Positions 8,645 to 15,456 of a DNA stretch of 22,165 nucleotides are shown piece after piece. A program made the translations under genes and the position numbers. Under the pieces are notes generated by a model. The model worked only from the letters and a program-made list of their open reading frames with translations. It searched no databases and was not told the DNA's origin. The stretch lies in the NCBI GenBank assembly GCA_039680625.1, contig JBDKSN010000113.1:1-22165 (forward strand), given 5' to 3'. The first letter of the stretch is position 1. The number at the start of each line of letters is the position of its first letter. This stretch comes from JAAYDS01 sp039680625 (GTDB lineage: Bacteria; Chloroflexota; Anaerolineae; UBA1429).

Positions 8645-9919
8645 CTAGGAGAACAGTGGCAAGTGCGCGCGATTGACCGTCAGCATGTCGGCCAACACCT
8701 CGGGCGCCTGGTCAGCGTCGGGCCCCAGCGGATGCGCCAACAAGGCTTGCAGCGCAAGGTTGCGCTTGCCCGTGAGGGCCGCCTCCGCCGTCAGTAGCTC
8801 ATAGCTCTTGACGGCGCGCATCAGGCCGTCTGCAAAGGTGGGCAGCGGCTCGGCCGGCAGTGGCTGCGGTCCATTGGCGCCCACGCGGCAGGGCAGCTCC
8901 ATCACCCAATCGGCAGGCACACCGGGCACTGCCCCGCCCTGGCGAGTGTTGATGATGTGCACCTGGCCGAGGTCCGTGGCGATCGCTTCGATCAGCTGTA
9001 CGGCCACGGTCGAGTAATAGGCGCCGCCGCGCTGCATCAGCTCGGGGGGCGCAGAAGTCAGAGCAGGGTCTTGATACCGCTGCAGCAACTGGCGCTCGAT
9101 GGCCATCACCCGCTCGGCGCGCGAAGGCTCGCCCTTTTGCTGCTCTTTGAGCACCTTGCCCGTGTTGTAATAGTAGTGCAGATAGCTGGTGCAGATCACA
9201 CCCAGCTCGCGAAGCACCTCGGCCGACACAACCGGATCGTCATCCTCTTCAGCCTCGGCGACGGCCTGAGCAAAGAACTCGGGCCACACATCGCGCCCCG
9301 CCGCACGCGCCCCGCGAATCCACCCGAGGTGGTTCAAACCCAGATAGTCGAGCTCGATAGAGAACGGGTCGGCGATGTCATACATGTGCGCCACGCGCAT
9401 CTGATAGCCGATCGGCCCGTTGCACAGGCCGATCATGTGCGTTGCGGGCACATAGCGCTGTACCGCCTCGGTGACCAGGCCCGACGGGTTGGCAAAGTTG
9501 ATCAGCCAGGCGTTGGGGCAGCGCTGCTGCATCTCTTGAGCGATGTCCGCGATCACTGGCGCCGTCCGCAGCGCATTGGCCATGCCGCCGATGCCTGTGG
9601 TCTCTTGCCCCACCAGGTTCCAGCGGCGCCCTAGATACTCATCTTCACGCCGGGCGGCCATACCGCCCACGCGCAGTTGCGTAGTCACAAAATCGGCGCC
9701 GTCGAGCGCCCGCGCACGATCCGTGGTCAGATGCACCGTGAAAGGGTTGCCCGCCGCCTGAACCATGCGCTGCGCAAAGCCCCCCACCGTCTCCAGACGA
9801 TCGGGCGCAATGTCGACCAGCCACAGTTCCTTGAGGCCGAGGCGCTCGTGCCGCGCAAGAAAACCCTGAACCAGCTCTGGGGTATATGTCGAACCGCCCC
9901 CAATGGTTGCGACGCGCAT
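8645..9919 (-). CDS. Glycoside hydrolase family 4, probable 6-phospho-beta-glucosidase
   Basis: GH4 enzymes hydrolyse 6-phospho-glycosides, or some unphosphorylated glycosides, by a redox-assisted mechanism using NAD and a divalent metal. The 424-residue protein has the NAD-binding GGGSTYTPELV at the N-terminus, INFANPSG, and the metal ligands expected in GH4: C166 in GLCNGPIG and H197 in LGLNHLGW. The overall pattern (DIAPDRLE, ETTGIGGM) is closest to 6-phospho-beta-glucosidases. I start it at the ATG at 9919, preceded by AGGAGG four bases away, rather than a TTG at 9940 that would place that ribosome site inside the gene. First gene of a two-gene operon with the BadF-type kinase; no PTS component is in view. 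Alpha-specific GH4 enzymes remain possible. Confidence 0.85.
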   Translation of the reverse strand: MRVATIGGGSTYTPELVQGFLARHERLGLKELWLVDIAPDRLETVGGFAQRMVQAAGNPFTVHLTTDRARALDGADFVTTQLRVGGMAARREDEYLGRRWNLVGQETTGIGGMANALRTAPVIADIAQEMQQRCPNAWLINFANPSGLVTEAVQRYVPATHMIGLCNGPIGYQMRVAHMYDIADPFSIELDYLGLNHLGWIRGARAAGRDVWPEFFAQAVAEAEEDDDPVVSAEVLRELGVICTSYLHYYYNTGKVLKEQQKGEPSRAERVMAIERQLLQRYQDPALTSAPPELMQRGGAYYSTVAVQLIEAIATDLGQVHIINTRQGGAVPGVPADWVMELPCRVGANGPQPLPAEPLPTFADGLMRAVKSYELLTAEAALTGKRNLALQALLAHPLGPDADQAPEVLADMLTVNRAHLPLFS

Positions 9920-9948
9920 GTTTCCTCCTACGTTCGTCAACTAGCTTT

Positions 9949-9977
9949 ATTCTAGGGCGCCTCCGGCGGCGAGACAA
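9949..9977 (-). promoter_or_regulatory. Sigma-70-type promoter for the GH4-kinase operon
   Basis: On the minus strand TTGTCT (9972-9977) is followed after 17 bases by TAGAAT (9949-9954), about 30 bases upstream of the GH4 ATG. The same two hexamers occur in the divergent nadC promoter. Assigned by eye from hexamer match and spacing. Confidence 0.6.
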
Positions 9978-10014
9978 GCGCACACCGTGCCCCGCTGTAA
10001 CTCGTCAACGACTT

Positions 10015-10042
10015 TTGTCTGGCTCTGCTACAGGTGTAGAAT
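10015..10042 (+). promoter_or_regulatory. Sigma-70-type promoter for nadCAB
   Basis: TTGTCT (10015-10020), a 16-base spacer and TAGAAT (10037-10042) lie just upstream of nadC. Transcription would begin near 10049, leaving a leader of about 25 bases to the GTG at 10074. The -10 hexamer covers the first bases of the in-frame ATG at 10041, which argues against that ATG as the nadC start. Confidence 0.6.
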
Positions 10043-10073
10043 GGTCGTCAAGACCGCTTTCAGGAGCTCTCTT

Positions 10074-10943
10074 GTGGCCATCACTCCAGAGATCAGTGGC
10101 ATTGTGGCCAATGCCCTGTGCGAGGACATTGGCAGTGGAGACGTCACCAGCATGCCCATCATCGCACCCGATGTGCCGCTCACGGGCATGTTCCTGGTCA
10201 AGGCGCCAGGCATCATCGCGGGCCTCGAGGTCGTCGGCGAGGCGTTTCGGCAGGTAGACGCGAGCATCGTCTATGAGGCCACCGTGGCCGAGGGCAGCGC
10301 CGTGCGTGCAGGCGATATCGTGGCTCGGGTGGCGGGTAACGGCCCTGGCATTCTGATCGCTGAGCGCACCGCCTTGAACCTCTTACAGCGCATGTCGGGC
10401 ATTGCCACCATGGCGCACCGCTACCAGGCGGCCGTCGCGGGCACCCGGGCGCGTATCCTCGACACGCGCAAGACGGCTCCCGGTCTACGCGCGCTCGACA
10501 AGCTCGCCGTGCGGCTGGGAGGCGCCTACAACCACCGCATCGGTCTCTATGATATGGTGTTGATCAAGGATAATCACATCGAGGCAGCGGGGGGCATTAC
10601 GGCGGCCGTGGCGCGGATTCGGGCCACCGGCTCGCAGCTGCCCATCGAGGTCGAGGTCACCAACCTCGACCAACTGGCCGAGGCGCTCACTCTCCATGTC
10701 GACCGCATCATGCTCGACAATATGAACCTGGATCAGATGCACGCCGCCGTCGAGCTGGCCGCCGGTCGTGTTGAGATCGAGGCTTCGGGAGGCATCACGT
10801 TCGAGTCCGTAGCTGCGGTGGCCGCCACCGGAGTCGACTATATCTCGGTGGGCGCGTTGACCCATTCGGTGCACGCGCTCGATGTCAGCCTAGACATCAC
10901 CCTCCAGCGGCCTGGCCATGAGGAGCCTATCCATGCCCACTAA
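10074..10943 (+). CDS. nadC: Nicotinate-nucleotide pyrophosphorylase (quinolinate phosphoribosyltransferase)
   Basis: Converts quinolinate and PRPP to nicotinate mononucleotide, carbon dioxide and pyrophosphate. From the GTG at 10074 the protein has 289 residues, typical of the family. Seen are LCEDIGSGDVTS, the TRKTAPGLR motif (131-139) that binds quinolinate and phosphate, NHR (153-155) and LIKDNHI (163-169), and the C-terminal EASGGI and YISVGALTHS of the phosphoribosyl site. AGGAG at 10062-10066, seven bases before the GTG, decides the start; an ATG at 10041 lies in the predicted promoter, and the longest frame back to 9987 covers the promoter entirely. It overlaps nadA by 11 bases and is the first gene of a nadC-nadA-nadB operon. 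Confidence 0.95.
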   Translation: MAITPEISGIVANALCEDIGSGDVTSMPIIAPDVPLTGMFLVKAPGIIAGLEVVGEAFRQVDASIVYEATVAEGSAVRAGDIVARVAGNGPGILIAERTALNLLQRMSGIATMAHRYQAAVAGTRARILDTRKTAPGLRALDKLAVRLGGAYNHRIGLYDMVLIKDNHIEAAGGITAAVARIRATGSQLPIEVEVTNLDQLAEALTLHVDRIMLDNMNLDQMHAAVELAAGRVEIEASGGITFESVAAVAATGVDYISVGALTHSVHALDVSLDITLQRPGHEEPIHAH

Positions 10944-11997
10944 CACGAGTGCGGCCTATGAAGACTGGCCGGAGGAGCAGATCACCGAGCGCATTCGAGC
11001 GATCAAGGCTCAACTAGGGAGCGACCTCACCATCCTGGGGCACCACTACCAGCGAGATGAGTCGATCCAGTTCGCGGACTATCGCGGCGACTCGCTCGGC
11101 TTATCCGAACAGGCCGCCAAGACGAGCGCGCACTACATCGTGTTCTGCGGCGTCTACTTTATGGCCGAGACAGCGGCCGTGCTGGCCAAACCCGAGCAGC
11201 TCGTGATGCAGCCAGTCATGGAGGCGTTTTGCCCCATGGCGCGCATGGCCAATGGCGCCGACGCCCAACAGGCTTGGAACGCGCTGACCGGCCTGTGGGG
11301 CCAGACCGTCGTGCCCATCACCTACCAGAACTCGACTGCCGAGGTCAAGGCCTTTGTGGGCCGCCACGGCGGCGCGGTGTGCACTTCGTCGAACGCCCGG
11401 CAGCTCTTTGAATGGGCCTTTCAGCGCGGCGAGCATATCCTCTTTTTGCCCGACGAGCACTTGGGCACGAACACCGCCCTCGACATGGGCATCGCGCCCG
11501 AGCAAGTGGCTGTGTGGGACCCGCTCCAGCCCGCCGACGCACAGGCCTACGCGCACGCGCGCGTGGTGGTGTGGAAGGGCTTTTGCAATGTGCACACGCG
11601 CTTTACCGTGGCCGATGTGCGCGCCGCACGCCAGCGTTATCCCGGGTGCATCATCGTCGTGCACCCCGAATGCCCCCGACCGGTTGTGGTCGAAGCCGAC
11701 TGCTATGGTTCGACAACGGGGATCATCGAGGTGGTAGAACAGGCCCCAGACGGCGCCACGATCGTGGTGGGCACCGAGTATCACCTCGTCGAGCGTTTGA
11801 ACCGTGAGTTTCCTAACAAGTTGGTGGTGCCTCTGGCCAAGAGCGTCTGTGGCACCATGGCTATGACCCGCCCGCCTCATATCTTGAATGTGCTCGAGCA
11901 CATTGTCACGGGCGACCCGGTCAACATCGTCACCGTCGACGCCGAGATCGCCCGGTGGGCGCGTCTGGCGCTAGAGAGGATGCTGGAGGCATCCTGA
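10933..11997 (+). CDS. nadA: Quinolinate synthase A
   Basis: Iron-sulfur enzyme that condenses iminoaspartate with dihydroxyacetone phosphate to quinolinate. The 354-residue protein shows GHHYQRDE and FADYRGDS near the N-terminus and GVYFMAETA. The three expected [4Fe-4S] ligands are C100 (MEAFC), C218 (KGFCNVH) and C306 (SVCGTM). NSTAEVKA, LPDEHLGTN and VHPEC are further family motifs. I chose the ATG at 10933 because AGGAG at 10921-10925 is seven bases upstream; the ATG at 10918 would sit before that ribosome site. It overlaps the end of nadC and is followed one base later by nadB, which supplies its unstable iminoaspartate substrate. Confidence 0.96.
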   Translation: MPTNTSAAYEDWPEEQITERIRAIKAQLGSDLTILGHHYQRDESIQFADYRGDSLGLSEQAAKTSAHYIVFCGVYFMAETAAVLAKPEQLVMQPVMEAFCPMARMANGADAQQAWNALTGLWGQTVVPITYQNSTAEVKAFVGRHGGAVCTSSNARQLFEWAFQRGEHILFLPDEHLGTNTALDMGIAPEQVAVWDPLQPADAQAYAHARVVVWKGFCNVHTRFTVADVRAARQRYPGCIIVVHPECPRPVVVEADCYGSTTGIIEVVEQAPDGATIVVGTEYHLVERLNREFPNKLVVPLAKSVCGTMAMTRPPHILNVLEHIVTGDPVNIVTVDAEIARWARLALERMLEAS

Positions 11998-11998
11998 C

Positions 11999-13582
11999 AT
12001 GAGCAGCAATCACGTGATCGAGTGCGACGTCTTGATCATTGGCGGTGGCATCGCCGGCGCTACAGCAGCGCTGCGCCTGGCCGAGAACGAGAACTTGAAC
12101 ATCGTGCTACTGACCAAAGAGCCGACGCCGCTCGAGTCGAACACCTTTCATGCCCAAGGGGGCATTATCTACAAGGGCATCGAGGACTCACCGACTCAGC
12201 TCGCGCAGGATCTGATGAACGCCGGTGACCATATGAACAGTCGCCGCGCCGTCGAGATCCTCTCCACTGAGGGGCCACGCCTGGTGCGCGAGTTGTTGAT
12301 CGAGCGCTACCACGTGCCCTTCACCCTGACGCCCGAGCACGAGCTCGAGCGCACGCGCGAGGCTGCGCACTCGACCAGCCGCATCCTCCACGTCAGTGAC
12401 GCTACCGGCCGAGGCATCCAAGAGACGCTCGTGCCCGAGCTGGCCAAGCACAAGAACATCCACCTGCTGACCGAGCACACGGCAATCGACCTGCTGACCC
12501 CCGCGCACCATTCGACGGATCGCCTGGCGATCTATGAGCCGCTCTCGTGCGTGGGCGCCTATGTGTTGGATCACAAGGCAGACGCCGTCATTCGCGTGTT
12601 GGCGCGCGCCACGCTTCTGGCTACAGGTGGGCTCGGCCAGATCTTTTTGCACACTACCAACCCCGAGTGCGCCACGGGTGATGGGCTGGCCATGGCCTAC
12701 CGCGCTGGCGCCCGCATCATCAATGCGCAATACGTTCAGTTCCACCCCACCGTGTTCTACCATCGCGGCCAGACCAAGTTCCTGATCAGCGAGGCCATGC
12801 GCGGCGAGGGCGGGCGACTGCTGAATATCCATGGCGAGCCGTTCATGCAGCGCTATGACTCGCAATGGGGCGACCTGGCCCCTCGCGATGTCGTCGCTCG
12901 CAGCATCCACCAAGAGATGCTACGCACCAACGCCCCGCATGTGTATCTCGACATCGCCTCGCGCATGCCGGCGGACGAGATCCGGGCGCGCTTTCCCAAC
13001 ATCTGCGCGAGCTGTGAAGAGTATGGAGTGGACCCGACGAAAGAACCCATCCCCGTGGTGCCAGCGGCGCACTATTTCTGCGGTGGCGTTTGGGTAGACG
13101 AGTGGGGGCACACCAACTTGAACCGCCTTTATGCCGCCGGCGAGGTGACCTGCACTGGCGTGCATGGTGCCAACCGTCTGGGCAGCTCCTCGCTGCTCGA
13201 AGGGCTCGTCTGGGGGTATCGCTCGGCCGAGGACATCAAGCACTCGCTCGACCGACTGCCGAGCATTGACGCCAGCACGATTCCTGCCTGGGAGTCGGCC
13301 GAGGATGATGTCCCTGCTGACCCGGTGCTGGTGCGCCATGACATGACCACTCTACAGCATACGATGTGGTACTATGTCGGCCTCATCCGCAGCCGTCGCC
13401 GCCTCGAGCGCGCGCTTCGCGACATCACCAACCTGCAACAAGACGTCGAGACGTTCTATCGGCAGACCAAGCTCGACTCGGCGATCATCAGCTTGCGCAA
13501 TGCCGTGCAGGCGGCGCTGATCGTGGCTCAGGCCGCTTGGGAGGCGCGCGAGAGCCACGGCTGTCACTATCGCATCGACTAG
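11999..13582 (+). CDS. nadB: L-aspartate oxidase
   Basis: FAD enzyme that oxidises aspartate to iminoaspartate, the first step of de novo NAD synthesis. The 527-residue flavoprotein of the fumarate reductase/succinate dehydrogenase family has the dinucleotide-binding GGGIAG at 15-20, SNTFHAQGGI, the substrate-site region FHPTVFYHRG, SEAMRGEGGRL and PRDVVARSI. The C-terminal FAD-contact stretch begins around H389 in VHGANRLGSSSLLE (families often have LASNSLLE). GGAGG at 11985-11989 lies nine bases before the ATG. The stop codon TAG at 13580-13582 shares the palindrome CTAG with the stop of the opposite-strand hydrolase, so the two genes overlap tail to tail by four bases. A succinate dehydrogenase flavoprotein is excluded by the nadC-nadA context. 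Confidence 0.95.
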   Translation: MSSNHVIECDVLIIGGGIAGATAALRLAENENLNIVLLTKEPTPLESNTFHAQGGIIYKGIEDSPTQLAQDLMNAGDHMNSRRAVEILSTEGPRLVRELLIERYHVPFTLTPEHELERTREAAHSTSRILHVSDATGRGIQETLVPELAKHKNIHLLTEHTAIDLLTPAHHSTDRLAIYEPLSCVGAYVLDHKADAVIRVLARATLLATGGLGQIFLHTTNPECATGDGLAMAYRAGARIINAQYVQFHPTVFYHRGQTKFLISEAMRGEGGRLLNIHGEPFMQRYDSQWGDLAPRDVVARSIHQEMLRTNAPHVYLDIASRMPADEIRARFPNICASCEEYGVDPTKEPIPVVPAAHYFCGGVWVDEWGHTNLNRLYAAGEVTCTGVHGANRLGSSSLLEGLVWGYRSAEDIKHSLDRLPSIDASTIPAWESAEDDVPADPVLVRHDMTTLQHTMWYYVGLIRSRRRLERALRDITNLQQDVETFYRQTKLDSAIISLRNAVQAALIVAQAAWEARESHGCHYRID

Positions 13583-14526
13583 GGCTGAAGCGCCTCGACG
13601 ATCACCTTGCGTAGAATCTCGGGTTGATCGAGCACGACCAGATGGCCGGCGCCCTCGATGGTGCGGACGTCGGCTTGAGTTTCCTCGGCCAGTGAGGCCA
13701 CCTGCTCTGCAGAGACGAGACGATCCTCTGACCCGTACACGATCAGGCAGGGCGTTGTCAGCGAGCCGATCGCCGCGGGCGAGCTGCGCGTTGGGTCAAG
13801 GGTATACAATGCCGCAAACGCCTTTGCTGTGCCCTCGATCTGGCTAGCCGCTTTGGCTTCTCGTAGATACCGCTCCAACTCGGCAGACGCATTGGCGACC
13901 TGGTGGTGCACTAGTCTGTTCCAGACGGGCCCTCCGCTGCGCACGAGCCAGGCCACGGCGTTGCGGGCAAAGGGCATCTTGGCCAGCAACAGCTCATACC
14001 GGTTCAAGCCTAGCTCGCGCTCTGGCCCAATCAGCACCAACGATTGCACGCGCTCCGGCATATCGAGGGCGGCCTGCACCGCCACCATGCTGCCCCAACC
14101 TTGCGCCACCACCGCCGCTCCCTGCACGTCGAGCTGGCTCAGCACGCCGATCACCGCATTGGCCTGACCCTCAACGGATAGATCCTGAGTGGTCTCGCGC
14201 GACGAGTTGCCCATCGCCCGCAGGTCGACGGCGATGACGCGATAGCCTGCACGACCTAGCGGCGCCGCGATGGGATCCCAGAGTGCCGAGCCTCCCACCT
14301 CGAGGCCGTGCACCAACACCAAAGGCGCCCCGTCTTCTGGACCCCAGGTGCGATAGTAGATCGGTTGCCCTTCGACCAACGCGAAAGCGCCGCCTTCAGC
14401 AGAGGCGCTGGCTACCTCCCAACTGCCCACCATGGCGCAGCCATAGGCCAGCAGCATGATGGTCGTACACACCACCGCGAGGAGGACCGCCAGGATGAGG
14501 TCGCCCAGCAACCGGATGAACTTCAA
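13579..14526 (-). CDS. Membrane-anchored alpha/beta-hydrolase fold protein lacking the nucleophile
   Basis: A 315-residue protein with a hydrophobic N-terminal segment (about 6-30) and then an alpha/beta-hydrolase domain, probably outside the membrane. Fold marks are the oxyanion region LVLVHG (69-74), RVIAVDLRAMGNSS (96-109), and a conserved acid and histidine: D268 in YGSEDRLV and H295 in GAGHLV. The nucleophile elbow reads VVAQGWGSM. Aligned with the HDWGS/QDWGG elbows of haloalkane dehalogenases and epoxide hydrolases, or the GHSMG elbow of esterases, the nucleophile position is glycine (G143, codon GGT), so classical catalysis looks impossible. AYGC at the end of the hydrophobic stretch is not a proper lipobox. 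The start overlaps the nitrilase stop by four bases (ATGA). Substrate or partner is unknown. Confidence 0.8.
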   Translation of the reverse strand: MKFIRLLGDLILAVLLAVVCTTIMLLAYGCAMVGSWEVASASAEGGAFALVEGQPIYYRTWGPEDGAPLVLVHGLEVGGSALWDPIAAPLGRAGYRVIAVDLRAMGNSSRETTQDLSVEGQANAVIGVLSQLDVQGAAVVAQGWGSMVAVQAALDMPERVQSLVLIGPERELGLNRYELLLAKMPFARNAVAWLVRSGGPVWNRLVHHQVANASAELERYLREAKAASQIEGTAKAFAALYTLDPTRSSPAAIGSLTTPCLIVYGSEDRLVSAEQVASLAEETQADVRTIEGAGHLVVLDQPEILRKVIVEALQP

Positions 14527-15323
14527 CCTCGCCCTCCTTGTTCGGCCATGGGCCTGAAATGGGTCTCCCAGTCCGCGCGGATCTCGCTATCCTCGATGCG
14601 TGCCAGGTCGAGGTCAGCAGTGATAAGATCGATCCGATCGTGCTCTGCAGAGGCCAGCAACAGCCCTAGCGGGTCGATGATCTGCGAAGCGACGATCTGC
14701 TGTGGCCCGGCGACGTTCGCTGCCACGACAAAGCACCCGTTCTCGGCGGCCCGCGAGCGCAGATGAGCGTCGAGCACGGGCACCTTCCAGACGCCCGAGC
14801 CGACTCCATAGAAACCCTGCAAGATCACTTGCGCACCCTGATCTAGCAGAGTGCGATAGCCCTCGGGAAACCGGGCATCATAGCAGATCTGTAGCCCACA
14901 GGTGATGCCTTCAAAGTCGAACACTCGTGTATCCTGGCCCATGCGGTAATAGTGGCGATCATCGCCGGTGAGGTGCACCTTATCATAGGTCGCCAGCAGC
15001 TCGCCTGCGCGACCATAGGCATAGAGCCGATTGACCCAAGCACCTTGATCCAAAGCATCGGCGCCTATGACGATGCCCACCCCATGCTTGCCGGCAGCAT
15101 CGGCGAGCACGGCCAGTGTCTCGGCGATGCGCTCCCCGTCGTCCACCTGGCGAACGTGCCCCAAGGCGGGGGCATAACCGGTCAAAGCCGTTTCGGGGAA
15201 CACACCCAATCCTACGCCCAGCTCGGCGCAACCCTCGATGGCGTGCAAGACGGTATTGCAGTTCTCCATGAGGTCGCCGCTGACGGGCATCTGTACGGCG
15301 GCAACCTTGAGCGTAGACGGCAT
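14523..15323 (-). CDS. Carbon-nitrogen hydrolase (nitrilase superfamily)
   Basis: A 266-residue amidohydrolase of the nitrilase superfamily with the complete Glu-Lys-Cys triad: E44 in FPETALTGY, K115 in YDKVHLTG and C147 in QICYDARFPEGYR. These enzymes cleave C-N bonds in amides and carbamoyl compounds in the cytoplasm. The superfamily covers omega-amidase/Nit2-like, deaminated-glutathione amidase, beta-ureidopropionase and NAD synthetase glutaminase branches; I cannot choose between them. Length and CYDARFPE fit the Nit/aliphatic amidase-like branches. The ATG at 15323 was chosen for AAGGAG seven bases upstream; the longer frame to 15458 runs through the divergent promoter region. It is coupled by an ATGA overlap to the hydrolase-fold gene and is head to head with the NAD(P)H-hydrate repair gene. 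Confidence 0.85.
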   Translation of the reverse strand: MPSTLKVAAVQMPVSGDLMENCNTVLHAIEGCAELGVGLGVFPETALTGYAPALGHVRQVDDGERIAETLAVLADAAGKHGVGIVIGADALDQGAWVNRLYAYGRAGELLATYDKVHLTGDDRHYYRMGQDTRVFDFEGITCGLQICYDARFPEGYRTLLDQGAQVILQGFYGVGSGVWKVPVLDAHLRSRAAENGCFVVAANVAGPQQIVASQIIDPLGLLLASAEHDRIDLITADLDLARIEDSEIRADWETHFRPMAEQGGRG

Positions 15324-15357
15324 GCTCTTTCTCCTTCGATGGGCCTTCCGTGTCCGC

Positions 15358-15386
15358 ATTGTAGCATGGCGGTCGGGGGTGTGGAA
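15358..15386 (-). promoter_or_regulatory. Candidate promoter for the nitrilase-hydrolase pair
   Basis: The minus strand has TACAAT (15358-15363), a good -10, about 35 bases before the ATG at 15323. The -35 is poor: TTCCAC at 15381-15386 with a 17-base spacer. Only the -10 is convincing. Confidence 0.4.
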
Positions 15387-15399
15387 ACCGAGCTGCTGG

Positions 15400-15427
15400 T
15401 TGACCGGCCTACGAGCGCCTCTAGAAT
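15400..15427 (+). promoter_or_regulatory. Sigma-70-type promoter for the NAD(P)H-hydrate repair gene
   Basis: TTGACC (15400-15405), a 16-base spacer and TAGAAT (15422-15427) lie 29 bases upstream of the ATG at 15457. This -10 is identical to those of the nadC and GH4 promoters in this window. Confidence 0.65.
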
Positions 15428-15456
15428 AGAGGCAGTCGAGGAAGAAGAGGCATCGC

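Noticed and set aside
7714..8676. Plus-strand open frame of 320 codons opposite the BadF-type kinase
   Set aside because: Crosses from the kinase into the GH4 gene region, has no family resemblance, and is the antisense shadow of two well-supported genes.
10041..10073. Upstream ATG of nadC
   Set aside because: It overlaps the predicted -10 hexamer and has no ribosome site; the GTG at 10074 has AGGAG seven bases upstream and gives the normal length.
14436..14440. Lipobox-like AYGC in the hydrolase-fold protein
   Set aside because: The residues before the cysteine do not fit the [LVI][ASTVI][GAS]C pattern, so a plain membrane anchor is the better reading.
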